DNA from: Diorhabda sublineata
Lineage: Eukaryota > Arthropoda > Insecta > Coleoptera > Chrysomelidae
DNA: 64,000 nucleotides
NCBI RefSeq assembly: GCF_026230105.1
Contig: NC_079478.1
Span: 13,469,653-13,533,652 of the forward strand
Direction of reading: 5' to 3'
The position numbers were made by a program, and so were the translations under genes. A model generated the notes under the pieces. The model ran no database searches. It was not told the DNA's origin and worked only from the letters and a program-made list of their open reading frames with translations. Of the stretch, positions 52,856-64,000 are shown one piece after another; the stretch's first letter is position 1; every line of letters begins with the position of its first letter.

Positions 52856-53452
52856 GGCAGCAGTCCACTCAGATGATGAACATTTTAATTCTGGAGTGAA
52901 GTGATAGATCCATGTTTCATCCATAGTCACATATCGAAGCAAAAAAACTTAATTATTATGTGTAAACATGGCCAAACAATGCTCTGAATCATTAGCACGC
53001 TGTCGTTTTTGATCGACTGTGAGTAAACGCTTTGTCATGGACAAATATTCATACACAATTGTAAACACACCTTCTGATATCTTTACGCCTTCGGCTATCC
53101 CACGCAATTTCAATTTACGATTAGGTATAACCAATTTGTGGAATTTTTTAATGTTTCCTGGAGTAACCACCTTAATTGAATGACCAGAACGTTCACCATC
53201 ATCGGTGTATGACGACCACGTTTAATTTCAGCGAACCAATAACAAATGGTTCTTTTCGATGGAGCAGAGTTGAAGCCATTGTTTTGAAAATAACAAAAGT
53301 AGCTTCACTTAAATGGCTGTAACTTTTTTCTAATTAATCGAAATGTCATAAAAGTTCACACATAGTTTTTTTAAAGTTGGATTTTATAAACGTCATAGGG
53401 ATTTGACAATGGCAGCATTATCTATGTCAGTCACACGACTTATTGAATGAAG
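52856..53452 (-). mobile_element. Mariner family A fragment, 5' half
   Basis: The minus strand has the terminus CATTCAATAAGTCGTGTGAC (near 53450), then VVTPGNIKKFHKLVI, GVKISEGVFTIVYEYLSM, LLTVDQKRQRANDSEHCLAM and an RYVTMDETWIYHFTPELK-like block, stopping near 52856. The 3' half is absent. Confidence 0.75.
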
Positions 53453-54319
53453 TAATAAATACTTATTACCTAACTTACATATGAGAAATGAAACAAAAAG
53501 TAAAGTACAACATTAAATAATTTTTGTATAAATATGGCATCACAATACATGTAGGTTTTCTGTTCTTTTTAGATCAAGAACTGTGAATTAATTCATGTAT
53601 AGCTTTTCTTGATCTATACTTTTAAGTTGAGTATTGAATCTTTTTAATGCATTTTCTTTTTCTATATCATCTGGTAGGTTGTTATATAATATAATCCTTA
53701 GGTACAAATAACTTCTCTGTCTCATGTTCTTGCTCATAAAAGGTGCAACATACTTTGTTTATTTCGAGTTTCATAGCTATGTAAGTTATCGTAATGTAAG
53801 TTGACCTGCAAATAATATATTTGACTGACTAATATTTTCGCTTCAGTGAACAATTTATAAGTGGGATATTTGTTCAGAAGTAATTTCGAAAATTTATTTT
53901 ACGAAACTTGTAGTGCATTTTAGCTCGTTTTTGAAACACCTCCTCAGTCTATGATTCCATAATTTAAATGTGATACCACTAAACTTTGATAAACCATAAT
54001 TCTCTCTTTTTTATTCAAGAATTTCCACAATTTTTTTGTTAAGTAGTCCGCATAAGTTTTCCATAGAAATGAACGATCTAACATTATTCCCAAATATCTA
54101 ATTTCATTTTCTGGTTTTATTGTGAAAGAATTTTGTATATTTATGTCAAATTTTGGAAGGACTGTCTCGAGGCTACTGAATAATCCGAGAATAATCTATA
54201 GTTCAACCAAGTTTTAATTTCTACAAAATCCCTTTCAATTCTCAATTTCAAATAGTTTTGTTATAAATTAACTTGATTGTAGGTTTCTTTGAATTAAATT
54301 TTCATTTAAAAACATAAAA

Positions 54320-54365
54320 CCTTGACGTTTCGACCTACTTCAGTCTTTATCAAAATATACCAGTT
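54320..54365 (-). mobile_element. Penelope-like 3' tail fragment
   Basis: CTTGACGTTTCGACCTACTT followed by CAGTCTTTATCAAAATAT is the tail motif shared with 14840 and 39990. The rest of the element is not recognisable. Confidence 0.5.
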
Positions 54366-55372
54366 GTTCTCATTTTCCCCTGTGACAACACCACAGTAGA
54401 ATCTGATTTTTGAGTATCATTTTTGGATTTTTTTTTCCAAAATACTTTATATCAGATGCAAAATCTAATGAGATGATTTTATTATACATAAGCCAAGCGG
54501 CCTTAAGAAATGAAATGCTCAACACATCTATAATTTGGATGCTTTTGACAGGGAATTATTGATCCTGAAGTTTATTGAATATAAGTTGAAAAACCGTTAA
54601 AAACTTGAATAAACTCAAATATTCAAAAATGTTTATGGAATCTATACCAAAAACCTCGCTTTAGAATCGGATCGGAATGATATGTTTGTTAAAAATTCTA
54701 TTATGACAAAAATTATTAACGCTATTTGATCTTATCGTACTACTACATACATTGAACATTTGACAATTTCTAATAAAAAGACGTTACATAAGAAAATTTC
54801 AAAAACCCAAATGTTTTCGTATTGTAATATACTAGTTATTTTGAACTTTTTGTTATTCATCACATCACTCCAAGTTGGTATTGTTTTTATAAAAATTCAA
54901 AAACATGTCAATTCTCTAGTAATTAAAAAAAAACTTAGTTGTCATGATAGTATTAACTGGTTGTTAGTGCTCTTAGAAGACGGACTCAACGAACTGTTTT
55001 TTAAATATCCGATTTTTTTTAAAAAAAGTTATGAGACTCAATTTTGGACTACCCTGTATAAATTAGTATAAAAAATCCGTTCTTGTTATGTATTTTCCTT
55101 TCTCTAATGTGTGATATAATATTTGCTTAAAATAGTATTGTCATTGCCATTTTTTCCTTTTAATTTAACAATATTTACCTATTAGACTATTTCCTCTTCC
55201 CATTTTTATTTTATTAATTTTAGACTTTGTACTTTATACCTAGTTAGATTGAATATTATAAACACCACATTTTTAAGGGACGTGTGTCAAACAGTACTTG
55301 CGAAATGTAACTTTTAACAAAATACTCAGAAATACAAATTAAAAAACCAAAAAAGAATACTCAATATTGCAG

Positions 55373-55459
55373 ATGAAGGATTATGTCCTAGTCTAGTAAA
55401 TGAAGGATTATGTCCTAGTCTAGCATATGAAGGATTATGTGCTAGTCTAGCATATGAAG
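55373..55459 (+). repeat. 27-bp minisatellite, 3.2 copies
   Basis: The unit ATGAAGGATTATGTCCTAGT plus CTAGTAA/CTAGCAT repeats three times and is followed by ATGAAG. Copies differ at two or three positions. The 27-bp length is a multiple of three, but no long frame runs through it. Confidence 0.9.
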
Positions 55460-55586
55460 TCTCTTTAATGACTTGTGAGTGGTTTATACACGTTTGTTTG
55501 ATAATTACAACATTTTGTGTATATTTCGCAACACCTGAAGCTCATTAAAGCAAATATGACTTAATTTTTCTTTCCCTTTTTCGAGA

Positions 55587-55984
55587 GTTTGATTTTTTTA
55601 TGATATGGTATTGATTTGAATGCATATTTTGCTTTTACAAATTTAGTAACGAACTTTGACAATAATTATATATGACCAAACTTGGAAAAGGGGTCAACTG
55701 ATGAACACAAAAATTAGAGCCCTTATTGGATTTGCTTAGCATCTCAAAAATTGATTTTTCGATTATTGCTCAAGTTAGGACAATTTAATATTTTTATGAT
55801 ACCATATCGATTTGAAAGCAAATTTTGCTTTTACAAATGTAGTAACGAACTTTGACAATAATTATATATGACCAAACTTGGAAAAGGGGTCAACTGATGA
55901 ACACAAAAATTAGAGCCCTTATTGGATTTGCTTAGCATCTCACAAATTGATTTCTCGATTATTGTTCAAGTTAGGACAATTTGA
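55587..55984 (+). repeat. Tandem duplication of about 196 bp
   Basis: Two adjacent copies, the second starting near 55783, share long exact runs, e.g. GTAACGAACTTTGACAATAA and the following 100 bases including GGAAAAGGGGTCAACTGATG. The period is 196 bp. Differences cluster at the edges. Confidence 0.92.
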
Positions 55985-56800
55985 TATTCAGTTAAACATA
56001 ATTTAGCCATTTTGCATTAAAATTAAAGCAATTGAAATTATTAATTCAATATTTAATCATATTTTATGTGCAACATATAATTTGTATTGTTTCGGGATTT
56101 ATCTAAGCAGCAAATAAGGTACATTGCTACTTTTGAGTAGCAAAACTTTCTGATTGTGAGTACACAGAATTTTCTGTATAATTCTTCATATACAGTAGGT
56201 ATGGATGAGTCGTTTTTATGCACGTTTAAAGATAAAGATGAAAATCATAAGAATTTATACTTGACCATTTTAATATCTACCCTACATGCGAAAGTATCAC
56301 CTCAAACACTGTAATTTCTCATTAGCAATTTTTTTCCAGAAAATAATAATGTATATATACTGAAGAGGGTTAACTTATATCTGTAGTTATTGCATTTATT
56401 AAGTCTGCCGTCAATTAATTACTCCAGTTATATTCACAAATTGAAACAATTCAAAAAGTTCGTTGCATCTTCCAACATTTATTCATTTCTAATGTTCGAT
56501 TGTATTTATTTGGTAAAAAATTACACTTCTAACCTTAGTAAATTCTGATAATACTTATACAAACTATTTAAATCATTATTTTGATCTTTTGTAATAGTTA
56601 GAATTCCATTGTCTTGAACGTCTGTCCTCAGGTCGTAAGTAGGCGAGTGAAATCCGTCTGGAAAGACCGTCATTTAGTCTAGGGGATGAAATAAATAAAT
56701 ATGACGCAATGCCAGAAAGTTGAGTTTCCTGGCATGTGTGATATAAAAGCAAAGACAAAGCCAAATGGAAATCCAACTTTCCAGTCTTGTGTTGTAATAA

Positions 56801-57027
56801 CAGGGCCGGATTAAGATTTATAAGGCTCGGGGCCAAAATAATGATGAGGTCCCCTTAAGGAATTCGGAAACTCGGATATACAAGAGTAATAAAAGTGATA
56901 GGCATTTCCAATAAATTAATTATACCACATATTTCCTGTAAAAATAATGTTTTCCAAATGAAGGGGCCCTCTTGGACCTTGGGCACGGGGCTATAGCCCC
57001 CCAAGCCACTAGCTCAATCCGGCCCTG
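56801..57027. mobile_element. hAT-type MITE
   Basis: The ends CAGGGCCGGATTAAG and CTCAATCCGGCCCTG are inverted repeats of hAT form in a 227-bp unit without coding. The flanks TGTAATAA (56793-56800) and TGTAATAT (57028-57035) match at 7 of 8 bases, as an aged 8-bp target duplication. Confidence 0.85.
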
Positions 57028-58699
57028 TGTAATATACTATTTAATAGCTCTCTGTATAATTTATTAACAGTCGAAAGTGGTATTTTGTTAATTGTCCATT
57101 TACTAGTACTCCCTTTGACTATTATGATCCACTTTGACTTCTTTTTGTTTTATTGCGAAAAATATGTTACACATATGTGAATGAATTGTTCAAAATATAT
57201 TTTTGTAAAATGAAACTGTACTTAGTTTATACTATTTAAATGTAACATATTTATTTTTGACTAATATATTGTACTAATGTTTGTTTTAAAAATTGTATTT
57301 TGAATTCTAGGAACTATTTGTTGTTCTCACATTTTTTTGAGATATGTATTATATTATTTGAAAGAAAATCAATTAAATCTAGTCCAAAGAAATATTGTGA
57401 CTCTAACTCCCGAAATATAAACCTGTTTATGAATTACTATTTTATTTTTCCATTTGGCAATACACGGGATCGTAGATATCTAGTTGAACAATTGGAAAAT
57501 TTACTTTATTCAAATGAATTAAGGGAGACTTTGTCCTTGGAGTGCCATATTCCAGGTGTTTACTTTTTATTTTTTTTTAAAACGACTAAAGCTATTGGAA
57601 TGCGTTTTTCTTTTCTTGCTTCGATTCATGGTAAATAGAACGTTAAACATTTTTTTTTAATAATCAAAATGGCGGCCGTTGTACCCGCGAAAACGGGTCC
57701 TCAAATCCTGTAAACGGCTGACATCACTACCCCCTCTTTATTGATATCAAACATCAAACATCAAAAGAATGTTAGGGGTCAGCCATAAATTACGTTATAT
57801 CAGTGTAGAGCAAGAATAGAGAAAAAGTACAATGTAGAATATTTTCAAAGCGAAAATTACCGTGAGGGAGGTAGTAGAAACAGACAATAGTAGCTTTCCT
57901 CTGAAGGATTATTCTCTATGTTATAGTTGTTCTATTCATACAAGATGAAGCATTAAATTTGCTGAAAAAATAACAAGATTGTACCGTCTTCAACGGTGTC
58001 CCATTTTATTATAATAGACCATAATGTTAGAATTTTTATACTGGAATTGTATCTTAGTAGATTATTAAACTTTTCAAAAATTACTTTGCAAATTAAAAAA
58101 AAAAACAAGATTAAACGCACACTATTACGGAGGCAGTCCTAAAAAGGTAAGTCCTAACCTAACCAAATGCTATCAATCACAAACCCGTTTTCCAAATTAC
58201 AATTTATAATTTTTTTGTGGGAATCTTTTAAGGAATATGTATGTTCTATATATTCATAAAAGTTTTAATATCTCATCTTCTTAAAACTGGTATTGGGAAT
58301 TCAGAAGTAAGCTGCATTATCTATAACAACAACCGAATTCGTCAGACCGTTTGATATGAGCTAATGAGTGAACCATGATGCAAATAATGTCGCGGTTGTT
58401 TTCATGGTAATCGGCACAGAGCTGGAAAATTTTTTTAACGGTAATCGTTTGGTACAAAACCACCTTTACTGCTAGTGTGAGAAATAATTACTCGTTTAAG
58501 CAAACAGTTTTCAAGACAATTTTTAGAATCATCAACTACATCGTGTGTTTCAAATAAAATTTAGTTGACTTTATTCATTTTTAATAATAGCATTTTCTGA
58601 CAGATTTCCATGTTTTCCATCAAACATATTGAGAATAAGGCCGGTGTACTATGATATAGTCTTGTATTCAGGTTTTGAAACGATGGCAGCGGTTCTCAA

Positions 58700-58760
58700 G
58701 CATGCGCAGTATAAATAAAGTGTCTCGAACGAGAGAGATAATGAATATTGTCGGCACCGT
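58700..58760 (+). promoter_or_regulatory. Possible TATA promoter upstream of Rab21
   Basis: GCATGCGCAG (58700s, NRF-1-like) is followed at once by TATAAATAA and then TCTCGAACGAGAGA, a near-palindrome, in a GC-richer patch about 0.65 kb upstream of the Rab21 ATG. It could serve Rab21's 5' UTR or the small ORF at 58798. Motif-only evidence. Confidence 0.3.
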
Positions 58761-58797
58761 AACGTAGGGATGTTTTTTCCTATTTTCCTATACCAAC

Positions 58798-58908
58798 ATG
58801 AGAACCATGCCACTCTGTAGAAAATGGTCTCCGTTCCAAGTCCTGTACGCCAACACCGTATCCAAAGGCGATCCTGTTAGTCAGAAATTTTGGCGAGACG
58901 TCGAATGA
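58798..58908 (+). CDS. Small ORF of 36 codons, unknown
   Basis: It begins MRTMPLCRKWSPFQVLYANT and ends VSQKFWRDVE before TGA. The codon use and composition are less AT-driven than surrounding random frames, and it sits downstream of a TATA-like box. I recognise no family; it may be chance or a repeat remnant. Confidence 0.2.
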   Translation: MRTMPLCRKWSPFQVLYANTVSKGDPVSQKFWRDVE

Positions 58909-59394
58909 GTTGAATTTAGTTCAACTTTTTCCAATATTAGACAGTTTTCAACTCAACTTTGTAAAATACCTTCGTAATTTTGTTTTTTTTTTGTTATTTC
59001 GAGTGGGAATATCAGCCATTGAAATTGAAATAAATTAAAATAAAAATAGATTATCGTCAGCTGGAGTTCCGTTAATAGAGATTTAAAGATTATATATAAA
59101 GAGTGTAACTTTATCATGGGTTTCTTAATCTATGGATACACCTCATACTTTTATTGCCCACTGCTTAAGGTTAATAACTATAATCATGATCTATGGTCAT
59201 AATCATATGAGTTTCAAGTGCGTAAAACCGACTAATGCGCCGGTTGGCTGCGCAAATCCCTAAATTGTTTTTATTCGTGTAAGATGGTTGTTTTATAATA
59301 TTCATCCCTAATTTCAGCTGTGATAGTAAAAAATTACATGGAACGTCTTCTATGATTTTCAGTTAAATATAGTGTAATAAATTTGATTGTAAAC

Positions 59395-59532
59395 ATGGCA
59401 AATACATCAGATTGTGGTGATACTTTTAATTTCAAAGTGGTCTTATTAGGGGAAGGATGTGTTGGTAAAACTAGTCTAGTAATTCGCTATATAGAAGATA
59501 AATTTAATCCCAAACATATAAGTACGATACAG
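59395..59532 (+). CDS. Rab21: Rab21 exon 1 (coding)
   Basis: It encodes MANTSDCGDTFNFKVVLLGE to HISTIQ, 46 codons in phase 0, ending at CAG|GTAAAA. It holds the P-loop and the start of switch I. Confidence 0.94.
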
Positions 59533-60117
59533 GTAAAATATTTTTTATACAATTCATTCACAACCATTTTCCAAAAGATATGAAATGTCAACCACACAAA
59601 TACTTTTTCATATATCTCTCTAATTACCTAATATAAAGTAATTATACTTTCGATAGTAGTTTCATTAATAAACAATAAAAAGTATTTCAGTTCTAATTTT
59701 TTCTAATTACTACTTTCATCTTATCAGATACCCTTTTCTGATCCTTCAAGATAAAAATGGATTCAAATTAATCATACTTTGAAAATCTCATTAAAAGTCT
59801 TAACATATAATTGATTTTACCACTTTTTAGGCTTCATTTTTAACTAAGAAGTTAAATTTAGATGGTAATCGTGTAAACCTATCTATATGGGATACCGCAG
59901 GCCAAGAAAAATTCCATGCCTTAGGACCAATATATTATAGATCATCAAATGGAGCTGTTCTTGTATATGATATAACAGACGAAGACTCCTTTCAGAAAGT
60001 GAAAAGTTGGGTTAAGGAACTTCGTAAAATGTTAGGTAGTGATATATCTTTAGTCATTGTTGGAAATAAGAGCGATTTAGAAAAGGATCGTCATGTGGAT
60101 TTAGAAGTAGCTAAAAC
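59395..60117 (+). CDS. Rab21: Rab21 small GTPase, 3'-incomplete (two exons in window)
   Basis: Rab21 is an early-endosomal Rab acting in integrin and endocytic traffic (family knowledge). Two exons (59395-59532 and 59831-60117) join in phase 0 and give 141 residues. Visible GTPase motifs: P-loop GEGCVGKTS near residue 19; switch I around FNPKHISTIQASF; switch II WDTAGQEKFHALGPIYYR; and the guanine-specificity motif NKSD. HISTIQASFLTKKL with HALGPIYYR is typical of Rab21 among Rabs. The G5 box (SAK) and the prenylated cysteine tail are absent, so one or more exons lie beyond 64000. ATG 59395 gives the usual short N-terminus; the frame opens slightly earlier without another ATG. Confidence 0.95.
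59831..60117 (+). CDS. Rab21: Rab21 exon 2
   Basis: It opens after TTTTTAG with ASFLTKKLNLDGNRVNLSIW, carries DTAGQEKFHALGPIYYR and VGNKSDLEKDRH, and ends VAKT at donor AC|GTAAGT with two bases left. The following exon is not within the remaining 3.9 kb. Confidence 0.94.
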
Positions 60118-61029
60118 GTAAGTACTGGTGAATTTTTTTTCAATGCTTTGTTTCTAATTTAATAACAAAGTAATGTTAGACAAATTTACTTTGATATAAC
60201 TTTGAAATAGCTTTTAGATCAATATCTTATCAAGATTATTGTTATTTATAAAAATGATGCTTTTTCTACATATTTTTAAATACCTGTTCTAATATTGAAT
60301 TGAACAAAATATCTATTTAATACAGGTATAATATGAAATACAGGAAAATAGAGTATTTCACTGATTATATATTATGAAAATGTGGTACTATGCACCCATA
60401 TTTCATTTGTTTTATTTTACATCATAGAAATTAAGTTTAAGAGCATTCTTACCTTTATTATTAATTCAATATTAATGCATATAACAAACCTTTCTCAATA
60501 TATTATATTAATACATGTGATCCCAAATCTCATATATTTTCCATTTCACTGCGTTTTGACAGGAAATTAATTAATATTATGTTGCTAATTTGTCATTTTG
60601 GTATATTTCAAGCACGCCTTTTTTTCAGTGTGAGCTATATTTAAAACTTGTAGATTGTTTTGGGGAGCAACGCCGTCTTTATACTTTATTTTTTTAATTT
60701 GTTAATTTAAATATTCGATGGTCACAAAGGCTTTGTGCCTAGTCTTTTCAATATAATTTTTGAATTGCAAACATTCAGATGTCAAATATTTTTTAGATAA
60801 ATCATCCTTATAAATATTAGAAATAATATCACAGTGTTCTTCAATTTCAATATCATTCATATTAAAAATATTAGAGAAAAAACTAAAGTTTCTATGTATT
60901 TTTTGGTAAGCTTTTGATACAGAAACACTGCATAAATTTATTTTTTACATGGAACTTGACACATAACTTAATGAAGCTGATCATATTTTGTTTTTCAAAA
61001 ATTATGTAATCTTGTATACTGAGAACCTA

Positions 61030-61330
61030 GAAAAGGGCACCACTCTATGTTAGGTTTAGCGCCCTGTGGTCTAGAAAGTTGGCCCAGTTAAGAAGTCGTT
61101 TTAGCCACTCTGCACCTACACCTAAAAGATATTTTGTTCTGCTTCCAAAATACAAATACTCCTTCCAAAGGAGGCTATTTTTTAGGGGTTTTGTGTTCAA
61201 CTTCCCAAGGTATTAGTACCACTCTTCTAATGTACTTAAGCCTTTTAAGCTTTCATGACTTGCTCACAGAATCTGCTTTTATTATTCTCTGCCATGCTCA
61301 TTGTCTTAAGTGGTATTTGGCAGAGAAGTA
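61030..61330 (-). mobile_element. LINE C-terminal relic
   Basis: The minus strand begins LLTGTSLPNTT and later has YLGKLNTKPLKN and LLWKEYLYF, in the order of the region after RNase H in R1/Jockey LINEs, but with many stops. Weak match. Confidence 0.35.
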
Positions 61331-61692
61331 CCTGTTAGAAGACTGACCACTAGTTTGATTTCATTTACAATCATCAAGAGAAGTTCTTCAAACATCTCTT
61401 TGAATTTAATAACCAATATAAAAAAATGATAATTTGAGTAACATTAATTACATATCCAAGTATTTATGATAATCTTACAACTTAATTATTATTTTAGTGT
61501 AACTTATTCATGGATAGAGCTAAAACAATTTCTATTTCGCAATCAAATGAAATAGACCAAAAATTTATTTCAGTTTTAAAATATAAGTGAAAGACAGATT
61601 TATCCATAAAAATCTTTAAACAAAACTTATCTACAGTATGTATTTATAAAATTCTTAATCACTCAAAATATTATGAACACTAAACAAAACAA

Positions 61693-61694
<2 letters not shown>

Positions 61695-61768
<74 letters not shown>
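61695..61768. repeat. (AT)n microsatellite
   Basis: About 37 uninterrupted AT dinucleotides. It directly abuts the end of the minus-strand ORF at 61768. Confidence 0.98.
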
Positions 61769-61770
<2 letters not shown>

Positions 61771-62103
61771 AAGTGCAATTGCATATTCTTGATTTTTTTC
61801 CGATATTTTAAAACGAACTGAACTTTTTTTTTCATGAAATTTTAGCAACTCTTCAAGCTTAAGTAAGATATTGAGACCTATATAATCGCCATAATGTTTT
61901 TTAAAATTTACTTTCCATAGTGTAGACACATCATTTTTTTTAGACATCATGTCTATCAAAAACAAAATTTTCGTACAACAATAGGTATGGTAAACAGACG
62001 AGACTGAATGGCCTCTTTCGAATAATTCCATTATTTTTGCTTTTACGTCAGATCCTACAGGTCTTTCTCGAAGTGCTATGGTAGTGTTTGTTACGAAATT
62101 CAA
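61768..62103 (-). pseudogene. Truncated repeat-derived ORF of 111 codons
   Basis: The frame starts MNFVTNTTIALRERPVGSDV and contains KIMELFERGHSVSSVYHTY, KKHYGDYIGLNILLKLEELL and SEKNQEYAIAL before TGA at the edge of the (AT)n tract. The end resembles proteins in arthropod repeats that continue past an AIAxCTPLM-type block, so the 3' part seems replaced by the microsatellite. This assignment is from memory and tentative. Confidence 0.4.
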
Positions 62104-62637
62104 TTATACAAGGATATTCTTGATCTACAATTGATGTTTTATTGCTCTTAATAAATCGTTGAATTGTTATAAACAATTGTATGTGTAGTCGTCTTAAAAT
62201 GGCAGTGATATATCCTTTTAAATAGATTTCTGGGCCGATCAGAGGCTACTTTAAAAGTTTTTGGAATTGACCAAGTTTCTATTTTTTTGGTATTCTTCCA
62301 TCCATTTCAAAAATAGAAGAAAAACGGAATTCATTACTACAAAAATATGCGATGTTGCCTTTCAAAAAATAAAAAAGTTGTTGCCAAATACTGCCCAAAC
62401 TGACAACGTAGTAAAGTATTGAAAAACATTATAATTATTTATTTAAAATTAAAAAAAGGTATTGATTTATCTAAAAAAAATACGCTGTTTTCTTTAAAAA
62501 ATATAAACTTTAGTCTATTTTGCCCAAATTGGCAACGCTGCAAAAATTTAAAAGGTTCTGAATGTGTGTGTTTAATGTTTATTTATTCAAATGTGATTAA
62601 TAGCCTAATAGCCAATCTCAGGTTTTAAAACTATTAC

Positions 62638-63419
62638 TATGGAGTGTAGAGAAGGAGGAACGTCTCTGGGTTAAAAAATGTGAGCTGATTTTTGATGGGT
62701 AAATAGGTGGCGCTGATTATAGAGGGTATTCGCTTGAATTTTACGCGCTGATTTGAAAATAACTGTATAGAAATGCTTTAAATAATGCACCGTGATAACG
62801 AAATTAGTAGTATTAAAATAATGAAACGATTAACAAAACAGAATCTCGTTAAATTAACTTTATTATTTAGCTATTTATTTGGTTTAGATAATACATATAT
62901 TCTAATATGAAAAAAAAGTAGAATCATGTAACAATAATGAAATAGTATAAAAAAAAACATTTTGGTTGATTAAAATAAAATATTGAATTTTATCCGTAAC
63001 TAATATAATAATTATAGCGATATAATTAGATCAATAAAAATAATAGAATAATAAAAAAAATATTTCGGTTCATAAAAATAAAATATTGAACTTCATTAGC
63101 AACTAATATAATAGTTATAGTCATATAAAAATATCAATAAGAATAATAAAATAATAATTATAGTTTTGTTAAAATATCATTGGTAATTAGCTTATGCAAG
63201 CAGGTACAGAAATATATCAAGTTCTTAATAAAGCACAGCTTTTCACATGAATATAATCAAACGTCAGTCACAACTTTGATAATTTCTTATACAGTAAGTG
63301 TTTAACTTCAGATCTCAATCCCATAGTACAATCAGCGCCACGTATTATCCCTACAGAATTCAGACCATATTTTAAACGTACCGTCCATAAGAGATACTCC
63401 TCCTTGTCTACACTCCATA
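62638..63419. mobile_element. TIR element with exact 8-bp target duplication
   Basis: The ends TATGGAGTGTAGAGAAGGAG and CTCCTTGTCTACACTCCATA are inverted, with a further shared GGCGCTGATT / AATCAGCGCC block about 110 bp in. ACTATTAC flanks both sides exactly (62630-62637 and 63420-63427). The 782-bp element has an AT-rich core without ORFs, so it is non-autonomous. Confidence 0.88.
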
Positions 63420-64000
63420 ACTATTACCCTGTGCTTTTTAAATGACAACATCGCATTTTTTGTGATAAATCAAGTTGACAACTTCTGTTCTCATGTCAAG
63501 TGTCTATCTATCAATTAATTTGTACGAGTCTGATGGATTTTTAAATCATCATTGCCCTTAGCCTCCATGATTAAAACGATCACTACGCTCTTAGATACAA
63601 ATCTTCCTATTAACCGAAAAAATAATATAAATTACTGTTTAAAACCCAAGAAACTGGCTTTTATTACACTAAAAAATATAAAATAATCTAAATTCTGATA
63701 CCTACTACCTACTATTCTCATTGTTAAATGACTATGGCAAAATTAACGCCGTATCGAAATTAAATAAAACTAAGTAGGTATACCAAAAGAGTTCCACGCT
63801 TTTATACTTATTAGGGCATTTAAAGTTAAAGCTCAGAAACATAACCTAGAAATTTTGTTTACATAATTTTACAGCCTCTTTTGTTTTTATTGTTAATTTG
63901 TAGGTGTATTTATCAACCAACTTCCAATCATACAGGTTCGGAAACGAAATCGCACTTATTTCATTCATATTTATTGTGTATTGTGCGTCCGCTACATACA

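Larger units (their letters stand above)
50316..59394. other. MYPT 3' UTR and intergenic region up to Rab21
   Basis: Besides the listed mariner fragment, tandem repeats and hAT MITE, there is a Penelope tail near 54330 and a possible promoter near 58700. Short open frames (50877-51092, 51560-51817, 54760-55071, 57300-57638) have AT-driven composition and no family match. I see no further gene. Confidence 0.55.
60118..64000. other. Rab21 intron, open at window end
   Basis: After the donor at 60118 no exon coding the Rab21 SAK motif or Cys tail is found. The stretch contains a LINE tail relic (61030-61330), an (AT)n tract, a truncated transposon ORF and a MITE. 60130-61000 and 63430-64000 hold nothing I can name. 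Confidence 0.6.

Noticed and set aside
54760..55071. 103-codon open frame
   Set aside because: AT-driven Lys/Ile/Leu/Phe composition, no domain, no splice partners; probably chance.
63738..63757. Tc1-like terminus GGCAAAATTAACGCCG
   Set aside because: Resembles the 8471 terminus but no partner or coding sequence is near; too short to call.
1..64000. tRNA, rRNA, CRISPR, operon or phage-type systems
   Set aside because: No tRNA B-box/cloverleaf candidates, no rRNA blocks, no spaced identical repeats; gene structure is plainly metazoan.

Overview
The window looks like insect nuclear DNA. It is strongly AT-rich, has GT-AG introns of up to 18 kb, and carries many decayed mariner, Tc1, Penelope-like, LINE, Tigger and foldback elements. 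A beetle or a similar TE-rich insect would fit, but nothing here fixes the order.

Two host genes were found, both on the + strand and both incomplete. From 4.7 to 50.3 kb lies most of the myosin phosphatase targeting subunit (MYPT; Drosophila Mbs, vertebrate PPP1R12). Sixteen exons, joined in consistent phase, encode ankyrin repeats, an acidic Ser/Glu stretch, a low-complexity Ser/Thr/Pro middle, both Rho-kinase sites (RRSTQGV and RRSTGVV) and a C-terminal coiled coil. The first exon, with the PP1-binding motif, lies upstream of the window. The gene ends in either of two alternative terminal exons (43.7 and 50.2 kb), each coding a different version of the last leucine-zipper segment. A separate exon with its own ATG (28.6 kb) splices in phase only to the coiled-coil exons, which predicts a short isoform of about 280 residues, comparable to vertebrate M20/M21. 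From 59.4 kb, two exons encode the first 141 residues of Rab21; its last part lies beyond the window.

Layout: 1-4.7 kb, upstream MYPT intron with mariner relics; 4.7-7.0 kb, ankyrin and acidic exons; 7-18.9 kb, central exons separated by introns with Penelope, Tc1, mariner and LINE remains; 18.9-37.1 kb, an 18-kb intron holding the alternative first exon and nested transposons, including an element with about 375-bp inverted repeats and an open transposase-like frame; 37.1-50.3 kb, coiled-coil exons with a Tigger, a foldback element carrying a pseudo-exon, a head-to-head Penelope dimer, two mariners and a spliced YqaJ/SWIM-like transposon gene; 50.3-59.4 kb, 3' UTR and intergenic DNA with tandem repeats and a hAT MITE; 59.4-64 kb, Rab21 with a large intron containing an (AT)n tract, a truncated transposon ORF and a MITE with an 8-bp target duplication.

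No bacterial-type system, CRISPR array, tRNA or rRNA was seen. The best leads are the MYPT isoform architecture (alternative zipper ends plus an intragenic start) and several unusual mobile elements inside its introns. Family names for mobile elements rest on recalled motifs, not searches.
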